Assembly: GCA_944470555.2 (NCBI GenBank)
Contig: OX104130.1
Span: forward strand, 62,005,160-62,069,159
Direction: 5' to 3'
From: Heterobilharzia americana
Taxonomy: Eukaryota > Platyhelminthes > Trematoda > Strigeidida > Schistosomatidae
Length of the DNA: 64,000 nt
The position numbers and the translations under genes are program-made. The notes under the pieces are model-generated. The model did not search any database, was not told the DNA's origin, and worked only from the letters and a program-made list of their open reading frames with translations. How positions within the stretch are numbered: the first letter of the stretch is position 1; every line of letters begins with the position of its first letter. Positions 51,011-63,624 of the stretch are shown piece after piece.

Positions 51011-51570
51011 TTAAATGGTTACAGTAGAGAGAGAACTAGTTGGGTTGGCTTGACATCCCTTCGTGTTCCAGCTATGTGTGGGTAGACCGTGAGTCTCTGC
51101 ATGACTGTCTAGCCTCTTCCTGAAGCTTCCAACAGTTGGGACGGAGACCACCTCTGCTGGTAGTGCTTTCCAGTACTCACAGACTCGGAAGGAGAACTGT
51201 GAACGCACATGCGTTTTTGACCTTTGGTGGGCCATTCTGTTGGGGTTTCCTCGAGGATCTCCGTAGGGGCCACCCGGTAGAACTCCTCTGTTTGGTTGAC
51301 TTGGGCTACTCATTATTTTGTAAGCCACTATTAAGTCGCCACGTATCCTTCGATAGCCTACAGAGTATAGGCCCAGGTCTTTCAGTCTATCCTCATATGG
51401 TTTTCGTTGCATTCCAACAACCCCTTTTGTGGCTCGCCTCTGGACTTTCTCCGGTAGGTTCGCGCCTCTTTTCAGCTATGGTGGAGCGAAGACATTATGG
51501 ACCTCTAGGTGGGGCCGTACGTAAGTCGGAGACAACCAGTTACAAAAGTTTCGAGTTTGGCCCTATGAAC
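51011..51570 (-). mobile_element. CR1-like non-LTR retrotransposon, C-terminal RT end
   Basis: The minus frame (133 codons from 51412) reads YEDRLKDLGLYSVGYRRIRG, DLIVAYKIMS, THVRSQFSFRVCEYWKALPA, EVVSVPTVGSFRKRLDSHAE. This is the classic RLxxLxLxSLxYRRxRGDLI...FFxxRVxxxWNxLPxEVVxAPSVxxFKxRLD end of CR1/Jockey-type elements. Upstream codons (51412-51570) continue it in another frame (PEKVQRRATKGVVGMQ). Confidence 0.87.
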
Positions 51571-51985
51571 ATCCAATGCTAATTATGTTTGCGTCATGCA
51601 AAGTATGCAATATAGTCTTCAACCTGAAACTCAGAATGGACCAACATGCAACATCAATAATGCGAGTTGAGGAAACTCGTGTCTGAGTCCTGAGGCTCAG
51701 TTTTTTTTGCTGAGATATTCTCCTTCGGTGGCCATTGGATTTTTTCCAATTTGTCTGCCTAAAGCCTTGGAGTCAGAGGACGTCTGCTGGAAGATTTTTT
51801 CACAAATGGTAGGCTAGTTTGTTTGGGGGAACAATTGAGCTTCTGAGGGTATCAGCTGACCTTCTTTAGTCAGTTTGAGTAAGTATTAGGGGTCATTCCA
51901 AGAATACCAGGTGAGGACAGGGCGGATGGAGTGAAAGTGCTTATAAGGGGCTGGCTTTACTGGCATTGCTTTTGGAAAGGGTTTG
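51571..51985. other. Unassigned, GC-richer sequence
   Basis: Between two CR1-like ends; likely 3' UTR or internal debris. No motif found. Confidence 0.35.
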
Positions 51986-51987
51986 AC

Positions 51988-52205
51988 TCATAATGGGGAG
52001 ACTAGAGTTGAGTAAAACGGGGACAGATGAGCATGCGTCCAACCGCCACCGATGTGTTTAAGTGGTAATCCGTGCATACTCACGTACGCATCAAGCATTC
52101 GTTTGAAGGAGACAGCTGAAGTGGCTATGAATAGTTTCTTTGGTGGATTAAGCCAGTGTCGCTCTCGCGGGGCTGTTGGCCGTCGACCCGCAAAGGTGTC
52201 CACTT
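51988..52205 (-). pseudogene. CR1-like retrotransposon, extreme C-terminus
   Basis: SAVSFKRMLDAYVSMHGLP is the SxxSFKxRLDxYxxxHGLP end motif, in a 71-codon minus frame; the rest is degraded. Confidence 0.6.
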
Positions 52206-52209
52206 GATC

Positions 52210-54115
52210 GATAGGCTAGTGGGCTGCTATTTGTTCACCCTTTCTCCTTTGGTGGCCTAAGGTGAACACGTCGGGTTTTCCAAGCCATTCTGCGTGCGAT
52301 CTGGCCGTTAGTTCCATGGCTGAGATGGTCGCCCTTCTCTGTACCTCTTTTAGAGTTCTTGCGATTATATGAGAAAATTTCCGTTTGCCTGCCTCTGGAA
52401 AGCGTCTTTAGCCTCGCTTATGTCTACAGAAATGGACTAATCCTGTTTCTGAGCTAACTGAAGTGGTTTCCATTTGGAGGAAACCAAAAGCATCTCAGGA
52501 TGAACTTCGTACAGTTGTCCACTCTCTCACGTTAACCAGATTTGTAGCATCTCCGATCCCGTATTTTCTTCTGTCCAGAGTATTTAGTTCGAGTCTTGTA
52601 CAGACTCTGGTTGCCCTAGTTTGAAATCTGACCGATAACTCTGCGAGATGGTTAATCCAAATCACAGTGGAAGCACTTTTTAGCTTTACAGTCTGCTACT
52701 TTGAAGTACCCTTTGGTATCCATCTCAGTGTACGTGGAAGGAATTTCCAAGTCGGGTTAACGAAGCTGATGCCTGTAGCATATAAAACGTATGGCAGGGT
52801 AGTGAGTATTTGACTATTGCTGTCAGGCTTCTAAGACACTAGTGGGTTGGACAATGATCTCACTGACAGGCTGGCAGCCAAAGCACTGACAATGATCGTG
52901 ATGTCCATGATTACACTGCCGACAAGCGTACTTCTGCGAAGAGTCGGGGGCAAATCCCACTGCAGGTCAAAAAATTTTAAGTTGAAAACTGTCCTCAAGA
53001 TACGGCGAAGGTGATTTTCACAAGCCATTATCAAGAGAATTCTTCTCATCTCCAGAGCTGGCGGTCCTAGTTCGAAAGCTTCTGCTGACAAAACCAAGCT
53101 GATTTCTCGCAAAAAAGGTATGATGCAGTACCGACAGTGCCACTTAACTTGACACATTGGTCTCATGTCAAGCCCACTCAACGACCGAGCTACAAGCGAT
53201 GCATGTGCAAAAGTAGGGGGGCTGATCTCACTCATTCATACAGGAGGTCGCTGAAGTACAAATTCATCAGTCTGCCATATGAAACCGGTGTGAGGAATGG
53301 TAAGTGATCAAAACAAGTGAGACTCCATTAAGACAGTTGTGTTCCCTGGATGATAATCTCCACACAAAGGAGAGACCAAATGAAACTCGGGGATTCATTC
53401 GCATTCCACAGCAGAGCTGGAAAATTGCAGATCCAGAACTGAGGGGCCATTTTCAATACAGCCTAAACAAAGTCTAAGTTTTGTAACCAATGCTTCAGTA
53501 TAAAACGTCGCAGTTAACTTTGCTCAAGAAAAGTGCTCTGTACAAAAATAGGGTTTTTCCGGCTGAAAACATCTTCGGACTACTTGGAATCATGTTGAAG
53601 TCCATATGGAAGCAAGATCTCAATCTGGGAAATGTCAGTCAAATTCGAGTAAATGGAGAGCTTCTGCATGTGAATTTTTCCCATTGCTGATCAAATGCAG
53701 AAGGCAAAGGGAGAATTGAAATCCTATTCATCAGTGGGGGGGGGAATTGCAAAGTGATAGTGTTTCATACAGTCGGGCTCAAGGAACAAGTGTTGCCGAG
53801 GCCTCCATGGGTTGGATGGGGACCTATCTAAGCAGTCCTGTCATCCCGAACATAAACGCTCATAGCTCGCTGAATAAACAGACCCAGGTAAATGATGTAA
53901 TACGCATCGAAAGCCCTGACACTACCGCTGCCTCCGAAAGGTGTCTTCTCTCGAAGATCCGTGGCGGTGGAGTACAAACAGGTGTTCGTTCCCTTTAAAA
54001 GCGACAGGTGTGCCGGCAGAATTGGTTGTTCCAACCCGTCAGTTTAGAGCACCTCAGCTATAAAGTGCATAAAAACCATCGCGGCGACCTAACGGGCGGA
54101 ATGCAGGCTGAAATG
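52210..54115. other. Unassigned mosaic of decayed repeats
   Basis: Holds a 134-codon minus frame (52831-53235) and an 83-codon plus frame (53747-53998), neither with recognised motifs. Higher GC than the ATP7 introns. I assume retroelement debris. Confidence 0.3.
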
Positions 54116-54119
54116 AAAG

Positions 54120-55645
54120 GGACAATACGTTAACTAAGTTAATTTATATCGGAGCCCCGAATGTGAGCATAGACTGGTTCTGTGGAAAGTTAGGCTCCGG
54201 TGACCAGTTGCGGGAAGCTTGGGTGCACTATCGGTTAGTTGTGAGAGGCCCAAGACAGAGGAACCAAGCAGTTTGTCTGATCACAACTTGAAGGGGACCT
54301 CAACCTTCCTGGTTCCTATACAGTATAACTGGACATCATCCCAACCCACTTCCCAGCTCTTCCCATAACTTTCTAACTTTCTAATATCCCACGAAGATTA
54401 CTAAAGCCCTCTCTGCACCTCTCATCCCTTGACAGATAGTATTATGCTGTGTTCATCTTTAAATTATTGATGGCAAAAGTATCTTTATCATACTATACAA
54501 GTTAAATGAAAAAACCAGTGTGCAGGTATGATCACTATGGTAATATGAAGTTACTGTTATGTACAGTATCGCGAAATAAATTAGACATCATTATTTAAGG
54601 CACACAAGACATAGGTTCAAAGAGAAAAACGCTGACGCTTCTCAGATAGTGGAGAATAATGTAAGTGAGCGCCAACACAATTGTTCAGTAGAGTAAAGCA
54701 AGATCAGTTAGAAATCAGAGATTATTCAGTTATTGTTTGAAATACCAAATGTTCTTTAACGTGGGGTGATCGGTGCAATCATAACTTTGAATCTTATCCA
54801 TCCTTGACGAACTTCTAATGTCATGACGTGCGCTGACAATTAAGACTATTAGGGTCCCATATGAATGAAAAACTGTTCAGTTAGGCCTGAAGAATGAATG
54901 ACAAAAGCGAGCACCTATAAAAGCAACCTGATCCAGTACCCTACACCAGCTTTTTAGGGGCCAGACTGTGGGTAAGAAGGTGAAGTATGTACGAAAGTAA
55001 TAAAAACGGGACTGAAGACGAAGATAACGCGATGCAATAGGGGGACGAGGCCATTTTATGCCGGGCTTGCCTGCTAGTCTGACCCAACGTGAGTGAGATG
55101 AGTATCGTGGATGCTTGATCATCAGTCCCTGTGCAGGACTGTACGACTCATCTCGAAGCCATCTCCAAATCCGCCCGTCGCTCCTACAAACTGTCGCACA
55201 TCTGGCTGATACAGCCGTACCTACCGCTGATTGTCCTGAAGGAACAAAGACGGCCTCTTAAGGACAAATAGTGGAACCTGCGGTTACTGCCACGAAACGA
55301 CAAGCGTCGGATGATCGGCACTGGACATGTTACCACCAAGGTGAAGGAGCAGTACCACACAGCCAAGAATGAGTGTTTCTCCACGACTCACCAATTAAGG
55401 GTACGCTGAGAAAGTCATCTTATCCAAGTCGCAGTAGAAATCCCAAGAAGTTCTTCTATGATCTATTGGGCTGAAAGGTATCATGGTTTCCTTCCTGCCT
55501 GAAGAAAAAGAAACTGGTCGGTCATTTGAAAACTTCGAGAACAAAGCAGAGATCGCTTGTGGATATTTTCCTGAGTTCTTCATCCATGAACCCGCAGCGA
55601 AGATTAATTTCTCAGTAGAATCGCCGACACGTAACAGAATCAAAT
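54120..55645 (+). pseudogene. CR1-like retrotransposon, endonuclease end and linker, decayed
   Basis: GAPNVSIDWFCGKLGSGDQL (54140-54200) resembles the GDFNAPxVxW loop of CR1-type endonucleases. NPKKFFYDLLG (55435-55470) and then ENKAEIACGYFPEFF (55540-55580) resemble the linker before RT (NPKxFWxY...KAExLxxxFxSVF). Broken by stops and shifts. Confidence 0.5.
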
Positions 55646-55649
55646 GACA

Positions 55650-57375
55650 CCAGCCGTTCTAGATTAAAGTCTTCCGATTCTCAGGAGACAGGGATTGAGC
55701 ATGAATTCCAATTTCTTCCGTTTGAAGTTAGTGTGAAGTGGTGCAGTGAGAAGTATGGTCCTGGGTTCACTGGTTAGAGATACGGGTGGCATGAATTTGC
55801 GGGGAGTGTGTATATGCTGGTTGTGTTACTGTTACCTAACGTTTGACCAAACCTACTTATTTTGATGTGCTCTAGTACCTTCTTAACCAGTACATCAGGT
55901 AACGTGTAAGTATGGATAACGAAACGCAAATCAAAAGAGCTGGTCTCAGGAATATATCCGACGAAGCAATATATTTAATTAGAATAAATATAATGTTGAT
56001 GAACTGGGGAAAAGCCTATTCAACTTATCTGGTTAATATGGCTGAACTAGGGACTATGAGCACATGTATGCTAACCAGCACAAAGCGAGCCTAAAATGGC
56101 ATCGAAGCCTACTCGGATGCATGCTCGTTAGAATAAAACCCAAAACACGTTAAGCATCCAGAGGAGAGCTAGAGGTTTATTTAGTTAATCTAATCTACTT
56201 ATTTTAGCCCTAATTGTATTTTGGTTCCAGGAGGGTGCACTGCAAATCAACCAAGTGGTGTACATAACCGTGCCATTAGGGCATGTAGACGCCAATGCCA
56301 CAGTATTGGTTAAGGTCGTATGTCATCACTGCTGATACACCACTTATCAGTAGTAGCGGTAAGTCATGGTCGGAAAACCAGGGCACATTGTTAACCAACT
56401 ACAGCTCTGAGTTTTGGAGCATTTTGGCTACTACATATACCGGGATCAGCAGTGACGTGTTAAACTATTCAGACGTTTTATTAGTTAAGTTTAAACTGCA
56501 AACGGGCCACAAACTGCCAGCCCTTGTTTGAAATGTGACCGGAACTTCTGGAAAGGGTTCGGGGGTGATCGAACGTGTTATTCAAATTACAGATTGTTTG
56601 ATTTATAACAAGCTTCTCCGGAAGCTAAAGCCCTTCTCTTTATCATCTTGTAGACGTAGGAGAATTGATGACTTTGTACGGAACTGTAGGAGGTTACTTC
56701 GGCGTTTGCTCTTTTTTCCCTCTCTCTTATCACTAGGTGAAAACATTTGTCAGTACATAGTACAACAGCCGGGAAAAAATACAGCAAACATGAAGCGCTA
56801 GTTTTGTGTTAGTTTGCAGGCCGGAGGAAACGACCTCCGGAATAACTAGTGCTCGCGACATCAACTGTCTACTTCAAGGGTTGACTGAAAAAATGCTGAT
56901 ACGTTAGGAGAGAATCAACGTAGGTTCATAGTCGTGCGTCCTCAAACCACAAAATGTGAATCTTGAGGCAGAAATATCGGAGTAGCATCATCGTAAATAC
57001 CAGTGAAGGGCAATGTACGTACGGGCGTAGCTTTGGGCTTTCATCTCCTCCTATCGCACTGAAAGATCACTACTAAGTGCCAAGACCCTTGGTTCGTGCG
57101 AATAGAAGACGTCAATTTTTGGAATGAGCTACATAAAAAATGAGATCTAGACACATTGGTTGGAAAACTGGGCGGAATGTTTCGGAATTCTGGCCCAAAA
57201 CTAAGAAGATCAGCATAACCACAGGGTCAACAGTATTTAATTATCAACACTTTCTCCTTTGAAAGGTTAGGAGATCGCTTCCAGTCATGTCCATAAGGCC
57301 ACAGTAAACCGTTCAGCATTTACACCTAGGGCTTCAGGGTCATGTGGCCCTACAGTAATACATTTTCGTAGCATA
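55650..57375. other. Unassigned, GC-richer sequence with an internal repeat
   Basis: The stretch 56038-56240 (GGCTGAACTAGGGACTATGA, then ACTTATTTTAGCCCTAATTG) has a diverged parallel at 60668-60880 (GGCTGAACTAGGGTCTCTAA, then ACTTATTTTAAGCCCAAAAG). No coding motif was recognised. Confidence 0.35.
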
Positions 57376-57381
57376 CTCAAA

Positions 57382-57591
57382 ATGCACCTGCTTTCATTCA
57401 AAAAGCAGGATACAAACGGGAGCCCGTGCTTAAACTGCGGAAGACATCTGCTAGGATGCATTTTAAAAGGACAGACCCGATGTGGTCAAGGAACTCATGT
57501 CCCTCCTTGCGAGAAACACCTGGAGCATTTTTGGGTGCTTCCAGCCTACAACATTAAGTGGCAGGACGCTTCATACCTGTGTAATGTTTAA
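57382..57591 (+). pseudogene. Possible Gag zinc-knuckle fragment of an LTR retroelement
   Basis: A 69-codon frame contains SPCLNCGRHLLGCILKG, then CGQGTHVPPCEKHLEHFW. The CxxCGRHxxxxC and Cys/His spacing recall the double zinc knuckle of schistosome Gypsy-like Gag proteins, but the second knuckle lacks the usual spacing. Low confidence. Confidence 0.3.
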
Positions 57592-57594
57592 GAG

Positions 57595-60500
57595 GTAGTG
57601 ATGTGACTACCGCTTATTTCAAGATTTTCTTTAGTGAATGAACACTACAGGGTGAGCCACGGCCACTTTTAGTCAGTACTGCAGGACTTTTGACTGAGTT
57701 GTCCGATGGGAAAAGTTGCTTTTATGTACTGTACTTTGCAGTTAACAGCAGGTCGCCTTGCAGCCGAGATTGTGGATCATGATCGAATCAAGTGCTCGCA
57801 GACAGGCTGTATCTAGATAAATAATGATGATATTTATTCCTGAATGTACAGACACACACCATTTTTACAGGCATGGGTAAGTCACAATATATATAACGTG
57901 TGTATTCATGTAAGGTTATCTCAATCCCCACCTATTGCCGCCAGACGATATGACCGCTGCATGTTGGCATTATAAAACATACCAGCAGAACAAGTGCGCA
58001 GAAAATTTACAAGTCGGAAAAGTGGAAGCATTGTCATCTCATTTACAAATAAACAGGTTTGTATCTCGACACTGCGTGCATTACCTGGAAAAAAATAAAG
58101 CTTGAAGCTAGCACTCCCACTGTAACAGTCTGTACTTTTTGCCTGAGATAACGATGAAAAGTTTGTGAAAGAATGTATGCACAAATTGTTTATTTCTTGT
58201 ACTTCATTGATGACGCCAGAACTACAAACTTCATTCATGTCAGCACCATTCTACATCAGAGGCTCGTCATCTTGATGAACATTACGACTGAGTGCCAAAT
58301 ATCTTCACTCTACTACCCCTGGCATCTAGAAGCAATAAACTTGCTTGAATACATCAAGTGGGCCTCCAGTATATCATGTCCGCCATTTTCACGGGCTGTA
58401 ACATCCTTGTGATCAGTAAGCGTTAGACTTTCATGGTCACTTTCATCATGAATACATACTAGGTTTTGATAAGCACGAAGTCGCAGTTGGGTGGAAACTG
58501 TTTGATTCGGTTTGCTGTAGCTAGGTATTATGAACGCAGTAAAGCTGGCTACCCCCATGAAGGGTGGTTTCAATCAAGGCCCGTTACCTAAATGACTAGT
58601 TCTCGATGACGAGCAAGCCAACATTTAGAACTGGGTTGCTTTTCTACATCGGGAAAAACAAATCAGCAAGCAGAGAAAGAAGCAGGAATTCCAGCAAGGA
58701 ATGCGTCTGTTTATTTGTAAATGCGATGACAATACTTCCATTCGTCTAACTCGAAAAATTTCGTATACTTATCCTCCCAGTATGTTCCATCATCTAAACA
58801 TGCAGCAATTATATCTTCTTTTGTTAATGGGTGGCGGTTGAGATTACCTCCCTTAAGGATACATGTAATTTACATAGTAAGCTATCCATACCTGTAAAAG
58901 TAAGCCATAAGGAAATGATTGCGGGGATAAACTATGTTACGCACCTTTTCCGACGCCATCTTGGGGCTCTTAACTCCAGTCCTTGCATTGTGGTCCTCAA
59001 AGCACTTGCCAAACCATATCTGAGGTTTCTTAACACAGTAGCTGCCGCCCCTGGAGAGGGTAGATAGATGGCGAGGGAGTAAATTCATCGGGCTTCGGGA
59101 AAAACCAGACCCTGAGCATTTTCAAGAACTGGGCCTATTGGGCTTTACGCACCACGTGCGACACAATAGCGCTGTACAAAACTAGACAAGAGAATCACTT
59201 TAAAATACAGTTACTTCCAACCGTGAACGGGCAGACGTGTGGGAGTAAGGCGGCAGTAGAGCACCAAAGGGCTGCTTCTAGGGTCAGGGCCTGCTTTTTA
59301 ATTTTGAAGGATACTACCACCGGAAATAGTGAAGGCCTCTCCAACTGGGAAAGTCAGAAGACTGGTACGCGCACACGCTGGCACTCATGGATCACCATTT
59401 TTCCCCGTACAGATCCTCTGACCTTACTAAACTACTACGACACTCACGAAACACAGACCCACTGTTTTTCTGCCCTTGATTTTCTGCCGATAATGCCTCT
59501 GAGCGTACGTGTTCTCCTCCTTCCCCTTTCCATCGCACGTAGCCAACATCATCTCTCCCTGCCGAAAACCATACTGGTTTCTGAAACTAAATGTTTCCAT
59601 AAAAAGTCACTGCATTCAAGTTCTAATGAACGTGCGAGTAGAAGAATGCTCGTATATAGTCGCTAATCAATTTATAAACCCAGTGATCTCTATATTAAGC
59701 AAAACCCACGTCCGGTAGTAAATCTTGACGTCTGGGAGACCATTTGGTAGGACATTAATCGAAGCCAGTAGTGAAATACACTATGAAAGCATAAATTTTT
59801 GGGTATGACGTAGCGCAGATACAAATTTTATGATCACGCACCCGGATCCGAAGCTAAAAAACTGAAAACGCCCTGCTTCTAAACGGCAGATACACAACCA
59901 GCATGCCGCGTTACTTCGTAAAAGTTGTTCTACGCAGCAAAATGAATGACTATTTGGTTTGTAAACCTTAAACTTTGCAGCTACTGCGATTTTGGACCAA
60001 GGCAAAATTCGATCGCACAGCAAAGCGAAGCATGATGCCCGAGAGGCATCCATGACGTCAGAATTTGATCGGCAAGCTATATGACAGCCTCGGTGGTGAT
60101 GAATCAGAGTAATATTGAAGCACGCGTGGGCTTTAATTTGGAATAAGAGAGTGCGCGGTTCTCTATACCAACGATCTGAAAGGAAACCATTGTATCTAGA
60201 ATAAATTTCCGATTACAAGAGCTTCCTTTCATTTCAGGGGATGGCATTTTCTCATTCGTATGAACCATTTTGTGTACAGAAGAGCACGAGACCACTATCA
60301 TCCTCGTCATGAGCCACATATCTTTTCGGCCGCGAGAACTTGTTTCTTACTACGGTCGAATTTCAGTTGTCGGAGCCAAGAGATACCTCCGACGTTTTTC
60401 GCAGATAATAAAATCGGTTTATTTTATACAAACCAATAGTGTGTGGGGGGCTGGTTGTGCCATTATTGCTTAACAGGTAACCAGGGTTCAGTAAATTATT

Positions 60501-61690
60501 GTACACCAGTATCAAAATCAGTATCCTAGCCACACGTAAGTACTGAAAAATGGTGACAAATGAGAAAACGTGTCAGGTAATAAAGAGTGCCGAGAGGGGC
60601 GGTTTATTATTGGCCTGAAGTTGAGGCTTCGTTGTAGGGGAGAACACTGGAAATTATTTATCTATGAGTGGCTGAACTAGGGTCTCTAAGTGTTCCGTTG
60701 CTGATCGGCGTGAAGAGGAGTCTAGGAGTTATGAATGTGACAGGCGGATACCTGAGTGTTAGAACAAAAATACTAAATTAGGGACACTGACCAATTGCAG
60801 GAAAGACTAATTAGCTAATACTTAGAGATTTCAAATGTCTCTTACTTATTTTAAGCCCAAAAGCATTTCGTTCCAAGATGTACCGCTAGTGTTCGTCAGG
60901 TCAAGGAGCTAAAACCACAGCCCCACGTTGGCGTTTTCTTCCTCGATACGAGTCTTAAACATTATCAACAGGAAGATCTCAAATGCCATGGTGTTGACTT
61001 TGAGGACTCTTAAAACTCACAGACAGCATTGGGAAGTTTGATTTATGGCAGAACTAGACGCAGTGCCTTGCTGGTTACCTAATGATCGGTTAGTCTGTGG
61101 ATTGGATTGCCGATAAGACATACAGGTGAACTGAAGATATCACAAATGATAGTTGGTGTCTCAAGAATTTGTCCTGCAAAACAACTCGTTTCACCCAGGG
61201 ATGGGCACAGCAATGCCGTTTTTCGGAGAGACTATGACGTCAGGCTTGGTCAGCTGGCAGCTATCAGTCATTTGAGAAACATCAATTTTCCGAGTGAATC
61301 ATAATTAAATCAGTCCTTTTTCATTATTTGACAAAAGTGAAGTAACTTGGATGTTTTCTCACACTGACCTACAGCAGCACAAGTGGGTGAGAGATTGAAT
61401 AAACGACTGAAGGCCTCAACATCCGACCCGCCCAATCCAACTTCCACAGAGCTACTGAACAACGTCAACCGAAGGCGGAGTATAATTTAGTTGACCCAAA
61501 TCTTCTTTGTATATTAATCAGGCACCTAAATGTGTTACTGAGTCCTAGCGGTTAGTATGAAAAAATGTTTCGTCTTGAAACAAGCCCGGCACCAGACAAT
61601 ACGTTCAGGGATCATGTTGGGTTACTGACTTCCACAGCTCATCATTCTGGGATGATAGAAAAGTAGAAAAAACGGTGAGGATAGTTAGCC
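57595..61690. other. Unassigned mosaic upstream of a CR1-like RT
   Basis: Many short frames (for example 59223-59666 and 60270-60473) without motifs that I can name. The composition is like the rest of 51-64 kb. No host exon with clear protein homology was found. Confidence 0.3.
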
Positions 61691-61699
61691 AGGAAAAGA

Positions 61700-63065
61700 T
61701 CATTGCAGATGGGTGGGGGTGAAAAACCAAAACTATTCTCCGGTACACTTAACATGGACTTACTGCAAGTGTTTCAGTGCTTCTCAGACGAACGCATGCT
61801 TCCACGAGAGTGGAAAACAGCCTTTCCGTCTCCCACCCTAAAAGGGAGAGAATGGCATAACTCGAGGTGCTACCGACCCGTAGCACTTCCGTCAGTGCTG
61901 TCAAAAGTAATGGAGAGCCTGGTGGACGACCATATCAAAGAGCACTTGGACAGCAGCAGAGGACCAACTGGTGCCCAACAGGGTTTCCAAAAGGGTGGGT
62001 CCTGCGCCTCCAGCTTGCTGGCAGCCAGTGATAACCAGACGGCGTGTTGGGACCTCCAGGTCCCTGTCCATATGATTTTCCGGAATTTTACCGAGGTCTC
62101 TGACACGGTCCCACACATCATCCTCATCCGCAAACTGTCAAGGTTGGGTTTCAATGGTCAAGCATCCTGCCGGTTTCAGGACTATTAAGAAGACAGAATT
62201 CCGCACAAGAGACTTGGATGTTAGCACCTGGTAAGTCACAAGGAGTGATTCTGGGTCCGTTGCTGTTCCCTCCATGTTGTTTCAGCCCCTCGATTCTACT
62301 TTACGTCAACGATGTTAATCCGTGGGGGGCTATGACGCCCGAAAAAGGATCAAGCGCACCACAAAGTGATCTGAGGTCCCTTGAGGAGTGGGCGAATAGC
62401 ACTAGACTGGCATTTAAACCCGGTTATACCCAGATGCGATTTTCCATACCTCAGATTCTCAAGAAGTATCCTGCCCTTTCTGTGGGAAGCAGTTTTCCCT
62501 TATGACCACTGGAAGGGACCTGCGACTGATACTGAAATACAATCCTGACAGCAGCTCCAGTTATCCAGGGGATGCATCTAGAGCCTACGAAGTACTGCAG
62601 TTCATAAGCAGACAACTGGGTGCCATCATTCCGGAACTCCTTCTGGGTCTGTGACCTCATTTGGAGGTTCACAGTTCCATTCCACAACCATACTTGAAGA
62701 GCGATGTTAACCTCCTGGAGACATTCCAAATGCGAACCACAAAGGGCGTTGTGGAAATGCGGAGAAAATTCTGTGGGGATAGGTTGAAAGACCTAAGGTT
62801 GCACTCTCTTAGCTACTGTAGGTGACTTGATAACGGCCCACAAAATACAGGGCAACAAAAGCCTACCGAATGACCACTGTATCATTTCTCGTGAAATAGC
62901 CCGCCGAAGGGTGAAAACCCGCCCGTGTTGACATTTTTTCCTGTGAGAGTTCACAGTCACTAGAATGCGTTGCCTACAGAGGCTGCCACTACTCCCTCTG
63001 TCTACTGCTTCAAGAAGAGGTTGGACAGCTACTCAGCGAAGCACGGTTAGTGTTCATCCAGCTTG
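61700..63065 (+). mobile_element. CR1-like non-LTR retrotransposon, reverse transcriptase, inactive
   Basis: In order: MLPREWKTAFPSP, NSRCYRPVALPSVLSKVMES, LVDDHIKEHL, GAQQGFQKGGSCASSLL (RT fingers and QxGFxxGxSC), GKSQGVILGPLLF plus LLYVNDVN (motif B and the xxYxND segment), SDLRSLEEWANSTRLAF, then in other frames DRLKDLRLHSLSY and NALPTEAATTPSVYCFKKRLDS near 62940-63030. The FADDT catalytic block is deleted, so the copy is dead. Confidence 0.87.
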
Positions 63066-63620
63066 GATTCAGACTAGGTTAATACAACCAACTTGTTCTC
63101 CAGAATCCAGCATAGTCAATTCTTTGCCAAATCCTTTGCAACGCTGCTACTGTTGCCAACTTGACTCAACCTTATACCCCCATGTTAGACGTCTCCTCAG
63201 GATACCAATTCCCATAATCCGTTGTGCAACCTTACGGGCTCCCTCTCTGCCTTCACGCTATTTGCTGAGATTCTCCCAATCACTGTAACTGCCCATGAGT
63301 CTATCCAGGTTTCTTCCTACGTTCCGCTTTCTTCCACCTTTTTCTTCTTCTTACTCCCTCTCACTCGGTTTTCCTGGACGTCCCTTCTGTATTCTTTTCG
63401 AAACCCTACCCAAGAACTCCATGGTGGCACAACACCTGTGGAATCCATCTGCACCACGGTCACAAAAAACCACGCAGCCTTTACAGATTCAGCCACCGGC
63501 CATCAACCCCGTCAAGATAACCAGAACTACAACAGTTTTTGGTCCTCAGTTATAAGAAAAGTAGGTCAGTTGGGCTGTGTTAATCTTTGCAGAAGATATC
63601 TCTGTGAAGATCCAGTTTCT
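63066..63620. other. Spacer between two CR1-like elements, pyrimidine-rich
   Basis: C/T-rich plus strand with 102- to 134-codon frames of low complexity (63222-63626). I regard these as chance frames in 3' UTR sequence. Confidence 0.4.
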
Positions 63621-63624
63621 CCTT

